Positions 1 to 9,005 of a DNA stretch of 64,000 nt are shown in pieces. Position 1 is the first letter of the stretch; each line of letters starts with the position of its first letter. Under the pieces are notes generated by a model. The model was given only the letters and a program-made list of their open reading frames with translations, searched no databases and was not told the origin of the DNA. This DNA comes from Sphingobacteriales bacterium (GTDB taxonomy: Bacteria; Bacteroidota; Bacteroidia; Chitinophagales; Chitinophagaceae). The stretch covers positions 1-64,000 of the forward strand of contig JACRJO010000018.1 of NCBI GenBank assembly GCA_016219985.1. The letters are read 5' to 3'. Position numbers and translations under genes: made by a program.

Positions 1-75
1 CTGTCGAACTTCTTCGTACTCCTTGACAATCAATAGCCATTTGCTGGTCATTAACTGTTGTACGGTCTTTTTCAT
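1..75 (-). CDS. 5' end of a truncated gene, possibly IS-associated
   Basis: Only the first 25 codons lie in the window; the gene runs off the left edge. It starts with ATG at 75 on the minus strand and reads MKKTVQQLMTSKWLLIVKEY and onward. The short basic, helix-forming start is reminiscent of helix-turn-helix proteins carried by insertion sequences, but 25 residues cannot settle this. A perfect 10-bp inverted repeat lies only 5 bp upstream of the start (80-106), where a transposon terminal hairpin or an operator could sit. Function unassigned. Confidence 0.5.
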   Translation of the reverse strand, partial: MKKTVQQLMTSKWLLIVKEYEEVRQ

Positions 76-79
76 ATGC

Positions 80-106
80 AACAGTTTATCTAATTTATAA
101 ACTGTT
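80..106. repeat. Perfect 10-bp inverted repeat
   Basis: AACAGTTTAT at 80-89 is the exact reverse complement of ATAAACTGTT at 97-106, with a 7-nt AT-rich spacer. It lies just upstream of the truncated minus-strand gene at 1-75. It could be an operator for that gene, the end of a mobile element, or a hairpin in its leader. Confidence 0.6.
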
Positions 107-180
107 ACCGAAATACTGAAGAATTACACGGCAGGCAGGTGCTCAATTCCCGATGTTCAATTTTCAATGAAGACCCCATC

Positions 181-1974
181 CTACTCATCCAGCTTCAGCA
201 CCGCCAAAAACGCCTCCTGCGGAATTTCCACGTTTCCGATCTGTCTCATCCGCTTCTTTCCTTCTTTTTGTTTTTCCAGCAATTTGCGTTTCCGGCTGAT
301 ATCGCCTCCATAACATTTGGCCGTCACATCCTTCCGCATGGCCGATATATTTTCCCTCGCCACTACCTTGGCCCCGATAGCTGCCTGGATGGCGATCTGG
401 AACTGTTGCCGGGGCAATAATTCTTTTAGTTTCTCACAGAGTTTTTTCCCGAAATCCTGGGCCCGGCTGCGGTGGATCAGGGCAGAGAGCGCATCCACTT
501 TATCCCCATTCAGCAGGATATCCATTTTCACAATATCACTCTCCCGGTACCCGATGGGATGATAATCAAAGGAAGCATAACCCCGGGTCTGTGACTTCAG
601 TTTATCATAAAAATCAAATACGATCTCCGTCAACGGCATTTCAAACAGCAGCTCCACGCGGGTGGGTGTCAGGTAACTCTGGTTCATCAGGATCCCTCTT
701 TTCCCGAGGCAAAGGGTCATGATATTCCCGATATAATCCGGCTTGCTGATGATCTGCGCCTTGATAAAAGGCTCATCAATATGGTCTGTTTTTACCGGGT
801 CGGGAAATTCAGTCGGGTTGTTCACGATCACTTTATCTCCCTTGGTGGTGTACGCGATAAAACTTACGTTGGGCACGGTGGTGATCACGGTCTGGTTGAA
901 TTCCCTTTCCAGCCTTTCCTGGATGATCTCCATGTGCAGCATACCGAGAAAGCCGCAACGGAACCCAAAGCCAAGGGCCTGGGAGGTTTCCAGTTCAAAG
1001 GTCAGGGAGGCGTCGTTCAGCTGGAGTTTATCCATACAGTCCCGCAACTCCTCAAACTCATCGGTATTGACCGGGAATATCCCCGCAAACACCATCGGTT
1101 TCACTTCTTCAAATCCCTTTATCTGTTCGGGGTTCTCATTACTCGCAATGGTAATGGTATCCCCCACTTTTACTTCTTTGGCGTTCTTGATACCGGTGAT
1201 GATATAGCCCACATCGCCGGTTTTCACTTCCGGCCTTTCCGTCATCTTCAGTTTCAGGATCCCCACTTCATCGGCCCCGTATTCCTGTCCCGTGCTCACA
1301 AATTTTACCTTGTCCCCCTTTTTGATCGAGCCGTTCATGATCCGGTAGTACACGATAATACCCCGGAAGGAATTAAACACGGAGTCAAAGATCAGTGCCT
1401 GAAGGGGCGCGGCAGGATTTCCTTTGGGGGCCGGTATCCTGCTCACAATAGCATCCAGTATCTTATCGACGCCCAGGCCGGTACGGGCGCTGGCATGCAG
1501 GATATCTTCCCGCTTACAACCGATCAGGTCCACGATCTGGTCTTCCACTTCCTCGATCATGGCCCCGTCCATATCGATCTTGTTGATCACCGGGATGATC
1601 TCAAGGTTATTGTCAATTGCGAGGTATAAATTGCTGATCGTCTGCGCCTGGATACCCTGCGTGGCATCGACCAATAACAGGCATCCCTCGCAGGCGGCCA
1701 GGGCCCGGCTCACTTCATAGCTGAAGTCCACGTGACCCGGCGTATCGATCAGGTTCAGGATATACTCCTGCCCGTCACTGTGTTTATAATTGATCTGGAT
1801 GGCATGACTCTTAATGGTAATGCCTTTTTCCCTTTCCAGGTCCATGTCATCCAGCACCTGGTCCATCATATCGCGGTCACTGATGGTATGGGTGCTTTGC
1901 AACAGGCGGTCAGCCAGGGTGGATTTGCCGTGGTCAATATGGGCGATGATGCAGAAATTCCGGATATTCTTCAT
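181..1974 (-). CDS. lepA: Elongation factor 4 (LepA) GTPase
   Basis: Translation factor that binds the ribosome, can back-translocate it, and helps in 30S assembly and under ionic stress. The start giving [18 protein letters not shown] matches the family and yields 597 residues, the usual length; the reading frame stays open 47 codons further upstream but that stretch does not look like LepA. The G-domain motifs are visible: AHIDHGKS (11-18), DTPGH (77-81) and NKID (131-134). The tail ends [20 protein letters not shown] followed by a short basic region, the LepA-specific C-terminal domain. Cytoplasmic or membrane-associated. It stands alone, divergent from the transposase gene at 2229. Confidence 0.97.
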   Translation of the reverse strand: MKNIRNFCIIAHIDHGKSTLADRLLQSTHTISDRDMMDQVLDDMDLEREKGITIKSHAIQINYKHSDGQEYILNLIDTPGHVDFSYEVSRALAACEGCLLLVDATQGIQAQTISNLYLAIDNNLEIIPVINKIDMDGAMIEEVEDQIVDLIGCKREDILHASARTGLGVDKILDAIVSRIPAPKGNPAAPLQALIFDSVFNSFRGIIVYYRIMNGSIKKGDKVKFVSTGQEYGADEVGILKLKMTERPEVKTGDVGYIITGIKNAKEVKVGDTITIASNENPEQIKGFEEVKPMVFAGIFPVNTDEFEELRDCMDKLQLNDASLTFELETSQALGFGFRCGFLGMLHMEIIQERLEREFNQTVITTVPNVSFIAYTTKGDKVIVNNPTEFPDPVKTDHIDEPFIKAQIISKPDYIGNIMTLCLGKRGILMNQSYLTPTRVELLFEMPLTEIVFDFYDKLKSQTRGYASFDYHPIGYRESDIVKMDILLNGDKVDALSALIHRSRAQDFGKKLCEKLKELLPRQQFQIAIQAAIGAKVVARENISAMRKDVTAKCYGGDISRKRKLLEKQKEGKKRMRQIGNVEIPQEAFLAVLKLDE

Positions 1975-2228
1975 GTACGTTTTTGTCTCCTTGTCTGTCC
2001 GCCTTTTACCCGTTCCGCTATCATTTCGTTCCGCGGTGAAGCGGGTGCAGCAGCGGCCGGACTGGCTGGAATTTAGAGTGGGCAAAGCTACGCTTTTTAG
2101 GCGAGGAAAAGGCACTGATTATCGGGGTTCGAAACCGTCATTCATGGCGAAAAAAAACCGGATTTACAGGGAGAAATCACCGTCGGGCCGCCTGGCGATG
2201 GATTAGTTTAGCCGGCAAAACCTGTCTT

Positions 2229-2672
2229 ATGTTTCATTCATTGCCCAGTATCTGGATCCATGCCATCTGGTCCACCCGGGAGAGCAGCCCGTTTATCATC
2301 CCTCCAATCGAGAAAGCGGTCCATCAATTCCTGGCCAATAAGTTCGAAGAAAACGGCTGCACCGTCCGGATCATCAACGGGATGCCTGATCATGTGCATT
2401 GCCTGTTCCGGCAAAACCCGCTGAAATCAATTTCCGAGGTCATCAAACAGGTAAAAGGAAGCAGTTCCCAATGGATCAATACCCAGGGGATGCTCCCGGA
2501 GAAATTTTACTGGCAGAAAGGCTATGCCGTTTATTCGGTCGGCGCCTCCGCCATGGAATGGGTACAGCATTATATCCAGGAGCAGAAAATACATCACCTG
2601 AAAAAATCCTTCCGGGAGGAATTCAACCATTTCCTGCGGATGCACGGGCTGGATAATGAATTGATTGCCTGA
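2229..2672 (+). CDS. IS200/IS605-like Y1 (HUH) transposase, orphan
   Basis: 147-residue Y1-transposase-fold protein. The HUH motif is seen in MPDHVHCLF (about residues 53-61) and the catalytic tyrosine probably in QHYIQEQKIHH (about residues 117-127). Family members nick and rejoin single-stranded DNA at hairpins; small stand-alone versions include the REP-associated tyrosine transposases (RAYTs) that mobilise palindromic repeats. No tnpB or IscB partner is present and no terminal inverted repeats are obvious, as expected for this group. A 7-bp-stem hairpin lies 28 bp downstream (2700-2730). The gene is full length and appears intact. Whether it is an IS200-type IS or a domesticated RAYT cannot be decided here. 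Confidence 0.88.
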   Translation: MFHSLPSIWIHAIWSTRESSPFIIPPIEKAVHQFLANKFEENGCTVRIINGMPDHVHCLFRQNPLKSISEVIKQVKGSSSQWINTQGMLPEKFYWQKGYAVYSVGASAMEWVQHYIQEQKIHHLKKSFREEFNHFLRMHGLDNELIA

Positions 2673-2699
2673 GAAAATCATCTTTGCTCAACCAGGCCG

Positions 2700-2730
2700 G
2701 GATCGCTTGCTGCACACCCTCCTGCGATCC
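2700..2730. repeat. Hairpin downstream of the Y1 transposase
   Basis: GGATCGC at 2700-2706 pairs with GCGATCC at 2724-2730 across a 17-nt loop, 28 bp after the transposase stop. Y1 transposases recognise subterminal hairpins, so this could be the right end of the element. No T-run follows, so it is not an obvious terminator. No matching left-end hairpin was found. Confidence 0.35.
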
Positions 2731-2867
2731 ATGATCAGGGCAGGAATTCACAGCAGCTCCTTCAGGATTTTTTTGCAGTATACAGTGCCAATTATTCCGT
2801 AACTTAATAAGTCCTTCTGTCCCGCTGAATCTCATTCACCTTCATTATCACCTTAAAACATTGAAAC

Positions 2868-3713
2868 ATGAACCCTCAATTAGAAGAGATCAGGGATCAG
2901 CAAAAACAATCCTGGAACAAATTTTCTTCAGGCTGGAAGAAATGGGATGAGCTGACCATGGATTTTTTACGCCCCATGGGCGATGCTATTATCCGGCATA
3001 TCAGCCCTTCCGGAAATCACCATGTACTGGATATCGCCGCCGGCACGGGTGAACCGGGTTTAACGATCGCTGCCATGATCCCGGATGGCAGGGTAACCAT
3101 CACGGACCTGTCGGATGATATGCTGCTGATCGCGGCCGGGAATGCCGCGAAGCGAAATGTCCGCAATGTCGAAACAAAAGCCTGTGATGTATGCCAGCTC
3201 CCATTCCCGGACAACAGTTTTGATGCAATCAGTTGCCGCTTCGGTTTCATGTTCTTCCCGGATATGCAAATAGCCGCGGATGAAATGGCGAGGGTATTAA
3301 AGCCCGGGGGCCGGGTGGCCACTTCCGTCTGGAATGTACCGGATAAAAATTTTTGGGTAACCGCCATTATGAGTGTCATCCAGAAAAACCTGGAACTGCC
3401 CCCTCCTCCTCCCGGCGCCCCGGGTATGTTCCGCTGCAGCCGGCCCGGTCTTTTAAAAGAAATATTTGAAAAAGCGGGTTTATCCGGGATCAGCGAAACC
3501 GAAACAACATCTGTGATGAAAAGCGGCACGACCGATCGCTACTGGGAAATGATGAACGATATTGGCGCCCCGATCGTAGCAGCCCTGGCTAAAACGGATG
3601 ATGCGACGCGTCAAAAGATCAAAGAGGAGGTCTTTGCGGAATTTGACCGGAAATTCCCGGGCCGCGAAGTGAATATTGATGCCAGCGCCCTGGTGATCTG
3701 TGCACAGAAATGA
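2868..3713 (+). CDS. Class I SAM-dependent methyltransferase
   Basis: 281-residue cytoplasmic methyltransferase of the Methyltransf_11/UbiE type. The SAM-binding motif I is VLDIAAGTGEPG (about 53-64). An acidic residue ends strand 2 (VTITDLSDDML), motif post-I is ACDVCQLPFPDNSFDAISCR, and ARVLKPGGRV is the conserved hydrophobic/GG segment. The substrate cannot be read from sequence: the ubiquinone/menaquinone class is similar, but true UbiE is usually shorter and the C-terminal 90 residues here are divergent. It has no operon partner and sits between the transposase and a TonB-like gene. Confidence 0.88.
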   Translation: MNPQLEEIRDQQKQSWNKFSSGWKKWDELTMDFLRPMGDAIIRHISPSGNHHVLDIAAGTGEPGLTIAAMIPDGRVTITDLSDDMLLIAAGNAAKRNVRNVETKACDVCQLPFPDNSFDAISCRFGFMFFPDMQIAADEMARVLKPGGRVATSVWNVPDKNFWVTAIMSVIQKNLELPPPPPGAPGMFRCSRPGLLKEIFEKAGLSGISETETTSVMKSGTTDRYWEMMNDIGAPIVAALAKTDDATRQKIKEEVFAEFDRKFPGREVNIDASALVICAQK

Positions 3714-3862
3714 TACCGGACAGCGCAAAAAAAAATCAGGGAAGTATTCACCCGGTTCCTGCAGATACAAGGCGGGTAAATAGTAATGGGTATGCCAGTG
3801 GGCCCGGAATCCTGTTTACCGCAAAAAAAATCTCCCGGGAATAATTAAATCACGACGGGGAA

Positions 3863-3870
3863 TATCTTTG
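3863..3870 (+). promoter_or_regulatory. Bacteroidota-type -7 element TATCTTTG
   Basis: TATCTTTG matches the TAnnTTTG consensus used by the main sigma factor of Bacteroidota and lies 30 bp before the ATG of the TonB-like gene at 3901. A convincing -33 TTTG was not found at the expected spacing, so support rests on the -7 match and position. Confidence 0.5.
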
Positions 3871-3900
3871 CAGGAAACCTGTTCATTTCAGACCTGATTT

Positions 3901-4656
3901 ATGAAAATACTCCCCGCCCTTTTCTGCTGCCTTATCAGCATGAGCCTGTACGCACAGAAGAACAAGTCCAACGAATCTTTCTATGTCTACGACAGTAACT
4001 GGAAACCCTGCGAAATAGAATCGGCTCAATACCTGTGTATTCTGCAAAAGATAAATGACAGCACTTACCAATGGCTGAACTATCACTTCTCCGGCCCGCT
4101 GATCAGTATAGAAACATACCGGGACGAAAAAATCACCGTCCTGAACGGATATATGGCATATTTCGGAATAGACGGCCAGATCGATTCAGCAGGCTATGCG
4201 AAAAACGGCTTACGGGACAGCACCTGGTATTTTTATGATGATACGATCGCCGTCTGGATGGAAAAAAAATATAAAAACGGGATACTGGTCAACAGTACTG
4301 ATCTCAACGAAAAAAGGAAAAGAGAAGTCACCGGGGAGAAAGCAGCGGCAACACCGGAACAGGCAGAGACAGAGGCCGGTTTTAAAGGGGGGATGACCGC
4401 CTGGATCCGGTACCTGCAAAACAAATCAAACTATCCCGACAGAGCCCAGCAACTGGAAAAAAAGGGAACAGTCAAAATCGCCTTTGTAGTGGATACGGAA
4501 GGGAGACCCGTCCAACTGCGGGTCCTGAGATCAGTGGAATATTCACTGGATAAAGAGGCCTTGCGGCTTATTAACGAATCCCCTAAATGGAACCCGGCGT
4601 TTCAAAAAGGAAGAAAAGTAAAAGCCTACCGGATTCAACCCATTACGTTTTCCTGA
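3901..4656 (+). CDS. Secreted protein with TonB C-terminal-like domain
   Basis: 251 residues. A signal peptide (MKILPALFCCLISMSLYAQ) is followed by a region resembling MORN/YwqK-type text (DGQIDSAGYAKNGLRDSTWY, about 90-110) and a C-terminal TonB_C-like domain (about 165-251: a GTVKIAFVVDTEGRPVQLRV core and a final WNPAFQKGRKVKAYRIQPITF-like strand). TonB domains normally contact outer-membrane receptors, but here there is no N-terminal TonB membrane anchor plus Pro-rich stalk. A periplasmic or outer-membrane-linked accessory role is inferred. It is preceded by a TATCTTTG promoter element and followed 58 bp later by an uncharacterised membrane protein gene. Confidence 0.75.
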   Translation: MKILPALFCCLISMSLYAQKNKSNESFYVYDSNWKPCEIESAQYLCILQKINDSTYQWLNYHFSGPLISIETYRDEKITVLNGYMAYFGIDGQIDSAGYAKNGLRDSTWYFYDDTIAVWMEKKYKNGILVNSTDLNEKRKREVTGEKAAATPEQAETEAGFKGGMTAWIRYLQNKSNYPDRAQQLEKKGTVKIAFVVDTEGRPVQLRVLRSVEYSLDKEALRLINESPKWNPAFQKGRKVKAYRIQPITFS

Positions 4657-4714
4657 GGCCGGCAAGGATTACCAGGTAAATAATTCCTTTTCATACTTTT
4701 AATAAAATCACCGG

Positions 4715-5302
4715 ATGACAGACCTGGATTTAATAGAAGAACATTACGCATCCATACCGGATGAGAAACTGATCCTCATTGCAGCCAAGGACAGCCCGGA
4801 CCTGACAACAGAAGCTTTCCTCCTCCTTAAGAAAGAATTCTCCCGGCGTGGCTTGTCGATCGACAAATACCTGCCCGTCGCAGAAACAGTCAGCGGGGAA
4901 GAGCCTGAGCCTGTGTCATTATTTTCAAACAGGCCGGATAATGCGGATAAAGCAATGATGGGGCTCACCTATACTGACTTTGCCATTGGAGCTGAAGTAA
5001 CAGCGCAATCTCAAAATATACAACAGCAACAGGAAGACTGGAGCATCACCGAAACAGCAACTGTTTTAAAAAAATATGAAACCTCTTTTGTCATTAATAG
5101 CCTCATTTTTTTTATCGGGCTGGTCGTCACGATTGGCAGTTTTGAAACGGCCAGGGCGAAGGGGGGCCATTTTATCCTGGCATGGGGGGCTATATTTTTT
5201 GGCGGCATAAATGCTTTACGGGCCTGGGGGAAGAAAAGAGAATATCGTGCGCTGATGAAATACAAACAGGAACAAAAAGACCATACTGCCGGTAAAGAAT
5301 AA
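4715..5302 (+). CDS. Uncharacterised membrane protein
   Basis: 195 residues, not recognised as a named family. The N-terminal 50 residues (DLDLIEEHYASIPDEKLILI...LLKKEFSRRGLS) form an acidic helical segment like those of small Bacteroidota stress or regulatory proteins. Two hydrophobic segments follow (about 129-145, SLIFFIGLVVTIGSFE, and about 152-170, HFILAWGAIFFGGINALRAW), then a basic tail. The topology suggests an inner-membrane protein with a large cytoplasmic N-terminus. It lies in a run of same-strand small genes with short gaps (58 bp upstream, 40 bp downstream), compatible with co-transcription. Confidence 0.75.
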   Translation: MTDLDLIEEHYASIPDEKLILIAAKDSPDLTTEAFLLLKKEFSRRGLSIDKYLPVAETVSGEEPEPVSLFSNRPDNADKAMMGLTYTDFAIGAEVTAQSQNIQQQQEDWSITETATVLKKYETSFVINSLIFFIGLVVTIGSFETARAKGGHFILAWGAIFFGGINALRAWGKKREYRALMKYKQEQKDHTAGKE

Positions 5303-5342
5303 CTATCCTGTCAAAAGACTTCACTACTGAAAAAAGAATAGC

Positions 5343-5915
5343 ATGTCAAAAAGCCTGTTTACTGATAAAACCTTCGATCACCAGGATTATTCCGGCACTC
5401 CCCTTCCCGATGCTGATTTCGAAGCCTGCCGTTTCCTGCACTGTAATTTCGCCGGCGCTGACCTCTCCGGGATCAATTTCACGGAATGCGGCTTTGATCA
5501 CTGCAATCTCAGCAGCGCCAAAATCATTCAGACCGTGTTTAATGATGTAAAATTCATCAACAGCAAAATGCTGGGCCTGCATTTTGAAGCAACCAATCCC
5601 TTCCTGTTTACCGTTCAGTTCGATGGCTGCACCCTCGACCTCAGCTCCTTTTACCAGTGCAAAATGAAAAAAACGGTTTTTACTAATTGCAGTTTACAGG
5701 AAACGGATTTTACGGAAACGGTGCTGACCGAAGCGGTTTTCAGTCATTGCAACCTGCGGGACGCCCGTTTTGAACAAACGCAGCTGGAAAAAGCGGATCT
5801 CCGGACAGCGCTCAATTACACCCTTGATCCCGAACTGAACCGGATCCGGAAAGCCCGGTTTTCCTACCCGGCCGTCATCCGCCTGCTGGATAAATATGAT
5901 CTGCTCATTTCCTGA
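5343..5915 (+). CDS. Pentapeptide-repeat protein
   Basis: 190 residues made largely of A(D/N)LXX-type pentapeptides, e.g. CNFAGADLSGINFTECGFDH and CSLQETDFTETVLTEAVFSH, interrupted about residue 75-100 by a less regular stretch. These repeats fold into a right-handed quadrilateral beta-helix. Length and layout (two coils and a short connecting loop, plus a C-terminal helix) resemble the Qnr/MfpA group, which mimics DNA and protects gyrase. Function is not proven here and many pentapeptide proteins have other roles. No signal peptide is seen, so it is likely cytoplasmic. Confidence 0.85.
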   Translation: MSKSLFTDKTFDHQDYSGTPLPDADFEACRFLHCNFAGADLSGINFTECGFDHCNLSSAKIIQTVFNDVKFINSKMLGLHFEATNPFLFTVQFDGCTLDLSSFYQCKMKKTVFTNCSLQETDFTETVLTEAVFSHCNLRDARFEQTQLEKADLRTALNYTLDPELNRIRKARFSYPAVIRLLDKYDLLIS

Positions 5916-6024
5916 ACAGCCCTCCCACAGGCCGCCCGATGAACCGTCAGTAAACCCGGAATATTTAAAGTTTTCATCTTCTTAAGTTAACAGTTTGCTT
6001 ATCCGTGCCGGGGAGATTTGATAA

Positions 6025-7266
6025 ATGAAACTCCTGCAAAAGATCCTGCTGATCCTGGCCATCCCGCTCACCTGGAACCTGACCGGTCAGTACTTCGTAT
6101 GCCCCGTATTTTCCTTTGAGGAAGCCCGGCCATTCCAGGGCCGGAAAATTTATAACCCCTATGCGGACGCGGATCCGGCTTGCTGGAAAAAATGCAATTT
6201 TCATGCACATGGAAAGGCCTGGACCGGCTTAACCAATGGCAAAGGCACCGGAACTGATATCCGGGAAATCTATGATTCCCTCGGGTACGCGGTACACCTG
6301 GTATCCAATTACCAATCCATTGATACTACTGGTTCATCCGGCCCGGATTATATAGAGGCTTATGAACACGGGTTTAACCTGCAGAAGACCCATGAACTCG
6401 TACTGGGGGCTAAAAAAGTGGAGTGGCTGGAATATTTATTGCCGCAGACCGCTTCCAACAAACAACGGGTCATTAATACCCTGGCGGCTGACACCAATGC
6501 CTTTATCATCATCAACCACCCTTCTGTCCGGCAGGGCTTTGGGAAAAACGATCTGCAGCTATTATCAGGGTACCACGGAATGGAAGTGCTGAGCCCGGCC
6601 GGTTCCTCTTTTGAAGAATGGGACGCCGCTTTGTCCGCCGGTAAACCTGTTTTTGTTATCGGGAATGATGATGTACATGATATCTTCAAAGCGGGTAATA
6701 TCGGCAAATGTTGTACCTGGGTCAATGCAACAGTCGGGAGAAAAAAAGAGATCCTTTCCGGGCTAAAAAAAGGATGCAGTTACGGGATGAGAATACCCTG
6801 CGTTGCCGGAGAAACCCTCTGCAGGAAGGCGCAACGTTTGAAAAAAGAACTGCCTGCATTGACAGCACTCCGCGTAAGCGGGGACAGCATCCGGTTAGCC
6901 CTGAATAAACCAGCGGACAGTATTGTCTTTTCCGGGCAAAACGGGCGAAGACTGGCGGTGGTCCCTCATACCGGGAATACCGGTTACCTGCTGAAAGAAG
7001 AAGACAGCTATATCAGGACCTCGGTTTATTTTCCCGGGGGTATCGAACTTTATCTGAATCCTGTTTTCCGGTACGATCAAGATCCGTTTCCCCCATCATT
7101 AACCAGTGTTAACCCGGGAAAAACGATATTTCTCACCTCCCTCGCTTATATCGTCCGCCTGCTAACCCTGCTACTGGTTTTGAGAACCCTGTTTTACCGG
7201 CAAATCAGGAAATGGTTACCCCGGTTTCGGCTGCCCGGGTACCGCAATCCTTACCCGGCAAGCTGA
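6025..7266 (+). CDS. PHP-like metal-dependent hydrolase, membrane-anchored
   Basis: 413 residues. An N-terminal hydrophobic segment (about 5-20) is followed by a PHP-type pattern: NFHAHGKAW (58-66), a YAVHLVSNYQSID strand, FIIINHPSVRQGF (about 159-171) and a VIGNDDVHD segment (about 211-219), resembling the metal ligands of PHP phosphoesterases. A small beta-rich domain follows, then a second membrane helix (about 372-394, LTSLAYIVRLLTLLLVLRTL) and a basic tail. A periplasmic phosphoesterase role is inferred and the substrate unknown. The first PHP motif is HAH where the family usually has HxH, so metal binding is plausible. Confidence 0.65.
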   Translation: MKLLQKILLILAIPLTWNLTGQYFVCPVFSFEEARPFQGRKIYNPYADADPACWKKCNFHAHGKAWTGLTNGKGTGTDIREIYDSLGYAVHLVSNYQSIDTTGSSGPDYIEAYEHGFNLQKTHELVLGAKKVEWLEYLLPQTASNKQRVINTLAADTNAFIIINHPSVRQGFGKNDLQLLSGYHGMEVLSPAGSSFEEWDAALSAGKPVFVIGNDDVHDIFKAGNIGKCCTWVNATVGRKKEILSGLKKGCSYGMRIPCVAGETLCRKAQRLKKELPALTALRVSGDSIRLALNKPADSIVFSGQNGRRLAVVPHTGNTGYLLKEEDSYIRTSVYFPGGIELYLNPVFRYDQDPFPPSLTSVNPGKTIFLTSLAYIVRLLTLLLVLRTLFYRQIRKWLPRFRLPGYRNPYPAS

Positions 7267-7270
7267 AAAA

Positions 7271-7293
7271 AAACCGGGTATCCCTACCCGGTT
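7271..7293 (-). terminator. Terminator hairpin between convergent genes
   Basis: AACCGGGTA and TACCCGGTT form a 9-bp stem with a short loop. On the minus strand it is followed by eight T residues, so it best serves the DUF4382 gene ending at 7316; it also sits 4 bp after the plus-strand PHP-like gene. Confidence 0.75.
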
Positions 7294-7315
7294 CCATTTC
7301 ATGGCTTTTCATTTA

Positions 7316-8188
7316 TTACTGGTGCAACTGGATCACCCCTAATTCAGTATCCCGTCCCCGTTGAACATTAATATTGCTGATCAGGGTATCCTGGTACCCG
7401 TTAATTCCATCAATAAATACATGGTAGGTGCCCGGTCTTAAACCACGGATCTTAAACTCGCCCTCGCTCCAGGGGCTTGCAAAGGCGGTATCGGTATCAT
7501 TATAAGCCTTGATAAGACCGTGAAAATGCACAGGACGCACTTTCCCTTCAATCTCACCGGTACTATGCCGTCCAAACGGTTTTAAGTAAGGCTTCAGCCA
7601 GTACTGCCCCCCGGTGTACCGGATAGAGCGGGCCAGGTCAAAATCAAGGTACAAACGGAAATTATCTGCGGAAAGGGAATCCAGGTGTTCACGTCCCACA
7701 TTGATAAACACAAAATCCTGGTTATTAATAAGGTGCAGCGGGTAGGTAATACTGTCCGCCATAATACTGTTGTTGGCGCCCAGCGTGAACTTGATCCGCT
7801 CAATCTTCCCGTTGATGACAAAGCCACTGGCCAGCAGGGTATCCACTCCATTGCGCAGGGCGAGCAGGTCGTACACACCCGGGTTGATCGTCAGCGTATC
7901 CCAGTACTCACAATGACTGCCCAGGGAATCATGATCGTCATCACAACCGGGTCCGTCCTCGTCATCATCCTGGTGGCGCCGGCAGGTATCCACTTTTACG
8001 GCGATGCTTTGTATATCCACCCAGACATGCTGAAAGTCAAGCGGCCCGTCGGTAAGGTAGATGGAAAGCTTTGTCTTTCCCTCCGGGATATCATTCAGGT
8101 TCGCCTCTTTCTGGCAGGAATATAAAAAAAGCAGGGAACCGGCAAATACGGTTAAGAAGGGCGCAAAGAGGCCCGATACGTTTTTCAT
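7316..8188 (-). CDS. DUF4382 lipoprotein
   Basis: 290 residues. The N-terminal signal ends in a lipobox (LLFLYSCQKE, Cys about residue 26), so it is an exported lipoprotein. The DUF4382 pattern is KLSIYLTDGPLDFQHVWVDI, an Ig-like beta domain, then a C-terminal carboxypeptidase-regulatory-like segment (SEGEFKIRGLRPGTYHVFID, about 240-260). An acidic, Cys-containing insertion (about 74-96, rich in Asp, with CRRHQ and GCDDDHDS) may bind metal or form a disulphide. The role of DUF4382 is not established. It is convergent with the PHP-like gene, with a terminator between. Confidence 0.85.
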   Translation of the reverse strand: MKNVSGLFAPFLTVFAGSLLFLYSCQKEANLNDIPEGKTKLSIYLTDGPLDFQHVWVDIQSIAVKVDTCRRHQDDDEDGPGCDDDHDSLGSHCEYWDTLTINPGVYDLLALRNGVDTLLASGFVINGKIERIKFTLGANNSIMADSITYPLHLINNQDFVFINVGREHLDSLSADNFRLYLDFDLARSIRYTGGQYWLKPYLKPFGRHSTGEIEGKVRPVHFHGLIKAYNDTDTAFASPWSEGEFKIRGLRPGTYHVFIDGINGYQDTLISNINVQRGRDTELGVIQLHQ

Positions 8189-8510
8189 ACTACTATTGTT
8201 TTGGGTAAAAAATAATAAAGCCGTCCAGGGGCAGTATGAACGAAAACTATGCCACCCCCTTTAAAAGAAGGGAGGAAAGGCAGTAATTTATCCACAATGA
8301 CAAAATAAGTACAATAAAGAAGCGGGATACTGGCAGGTTATTCAGCCCCTCGCCACTTTTTTTCGCAGCCCGAGGTCCTTAACATTTCCTTTTACCCGTT
8401 TTGACGATACTGGCACCTGCTTTGAATTACAGGTATCAGCCGGGCCATGAAACAAATGGTACAGCAATGCGCCCGGCCATTGCAGTACTACATTTTAAAA
8501 ATGTACACAC
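8189..8510. other. 322-bp divergent intergenic region
   Basis: Lies between the DUF4382 gene (minus) and a small secreted protein gene (plus), so it should hold promoters for both. No exact TAnnTTTG with a spaced TTTG was found on either strand. No tRNA, repeat array or open frame worth calling is seen. An ATTTTAAAAAT palindrome (8491-8501) lies just before the plus-strand start. Confidence 0.4.
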
Positions 8511-8921
8511 ATGAAAAAGATCTTTACACTTACAGCAGCCTTCTTACTGACTACCGCCCTGTTTGCGGCTGACCGCCGGCCGGTAATCCTGTTAAACAAT
8601 AATATGAACTTCAAGGTGGTCATTGACGGGAAAAATTATTTTGGTGACCATATTACGATCCGGCCCGATTACTTCTACGGGGGACGCCATACCGTACGGG
8701 TGTATGAAATGAGAAGAGGTTTTTTTGGCCGGACTGAACGGCTGCTGGATGCGGTTTCGTTCAGCATGGACCGGGATGATATTATGATCCGTATTGATTA
8801 CGCCGGCCGTATCCTGGTCCGGGAAGAAAACAGGTATAACGGTCACCATAAAAAGAACAGGCATAATCGTCATGAAATGCATGAATACTCCGACCGGGAT
8901 GATCATGTCAACCGGTTCTGA
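8511..8921 (+). CDS. Small secreted protein with His/Asp-rich tail
   Basis: 136 residues. A clear signal peptide (MKKIFTLTAAFLLTTALFAA) precedes a compact beta-rich domain (about 25-100: RPVILLNNNMNFKVVIDGKN, then GGRHTVRVYEMRRGFFGRTE). The pattern resembles the PEGA/DUF4476-neighbour type of short periplasmic domains, but no family is confidently assigned. The last 30 residues are rich in His, Arg and Asp (NGHHKKNRHNRHEMHEYSDR), a possible metal-binding or disordered tail. Monocistronic, divergent from the DUF4382 gene. Confidence 0.75.
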   Translation: MKKIFTLTAAFLLTTALFAADRRPVILLNNNMNFKVVIDGKNYFGDHITIRPDYFYGGRHTVRVYEMRRGFFGRTERLLDAVSFSMDRDDIMIRIDYAGRILVREENRYNGHHKKNRHNRHEMHEYSDRDDHVNRF

Positions 8922-8935
8922 GCCCGCTTGTTATA

Positions 8936-8973
8936 GAAAAAAGCAGGACTGCCTCAACGGCAGCCCTGCTTCT
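8936..8973 (-). terminator. Terminator of the T9SS protein gene
   Basis: A GCAGG-CTGCC...GGCAG-CCTGC stem with a small internal mismatch lies between two convergent genes. On the minus strand it is followed by six T residues, so it serves the minus-strand gene that ends at 9006. Confidence 0.7.
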
Positions 8974-9005
8974 GTATCCTGATTCGTAATTTATGCTGTT
9001 TGCTG

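Noticed and set aside
781..1629. 282-residue ORF opposite lepA
   Set aside because: Antisense to the conserved LepA G and domain II regions; no protein-like features.
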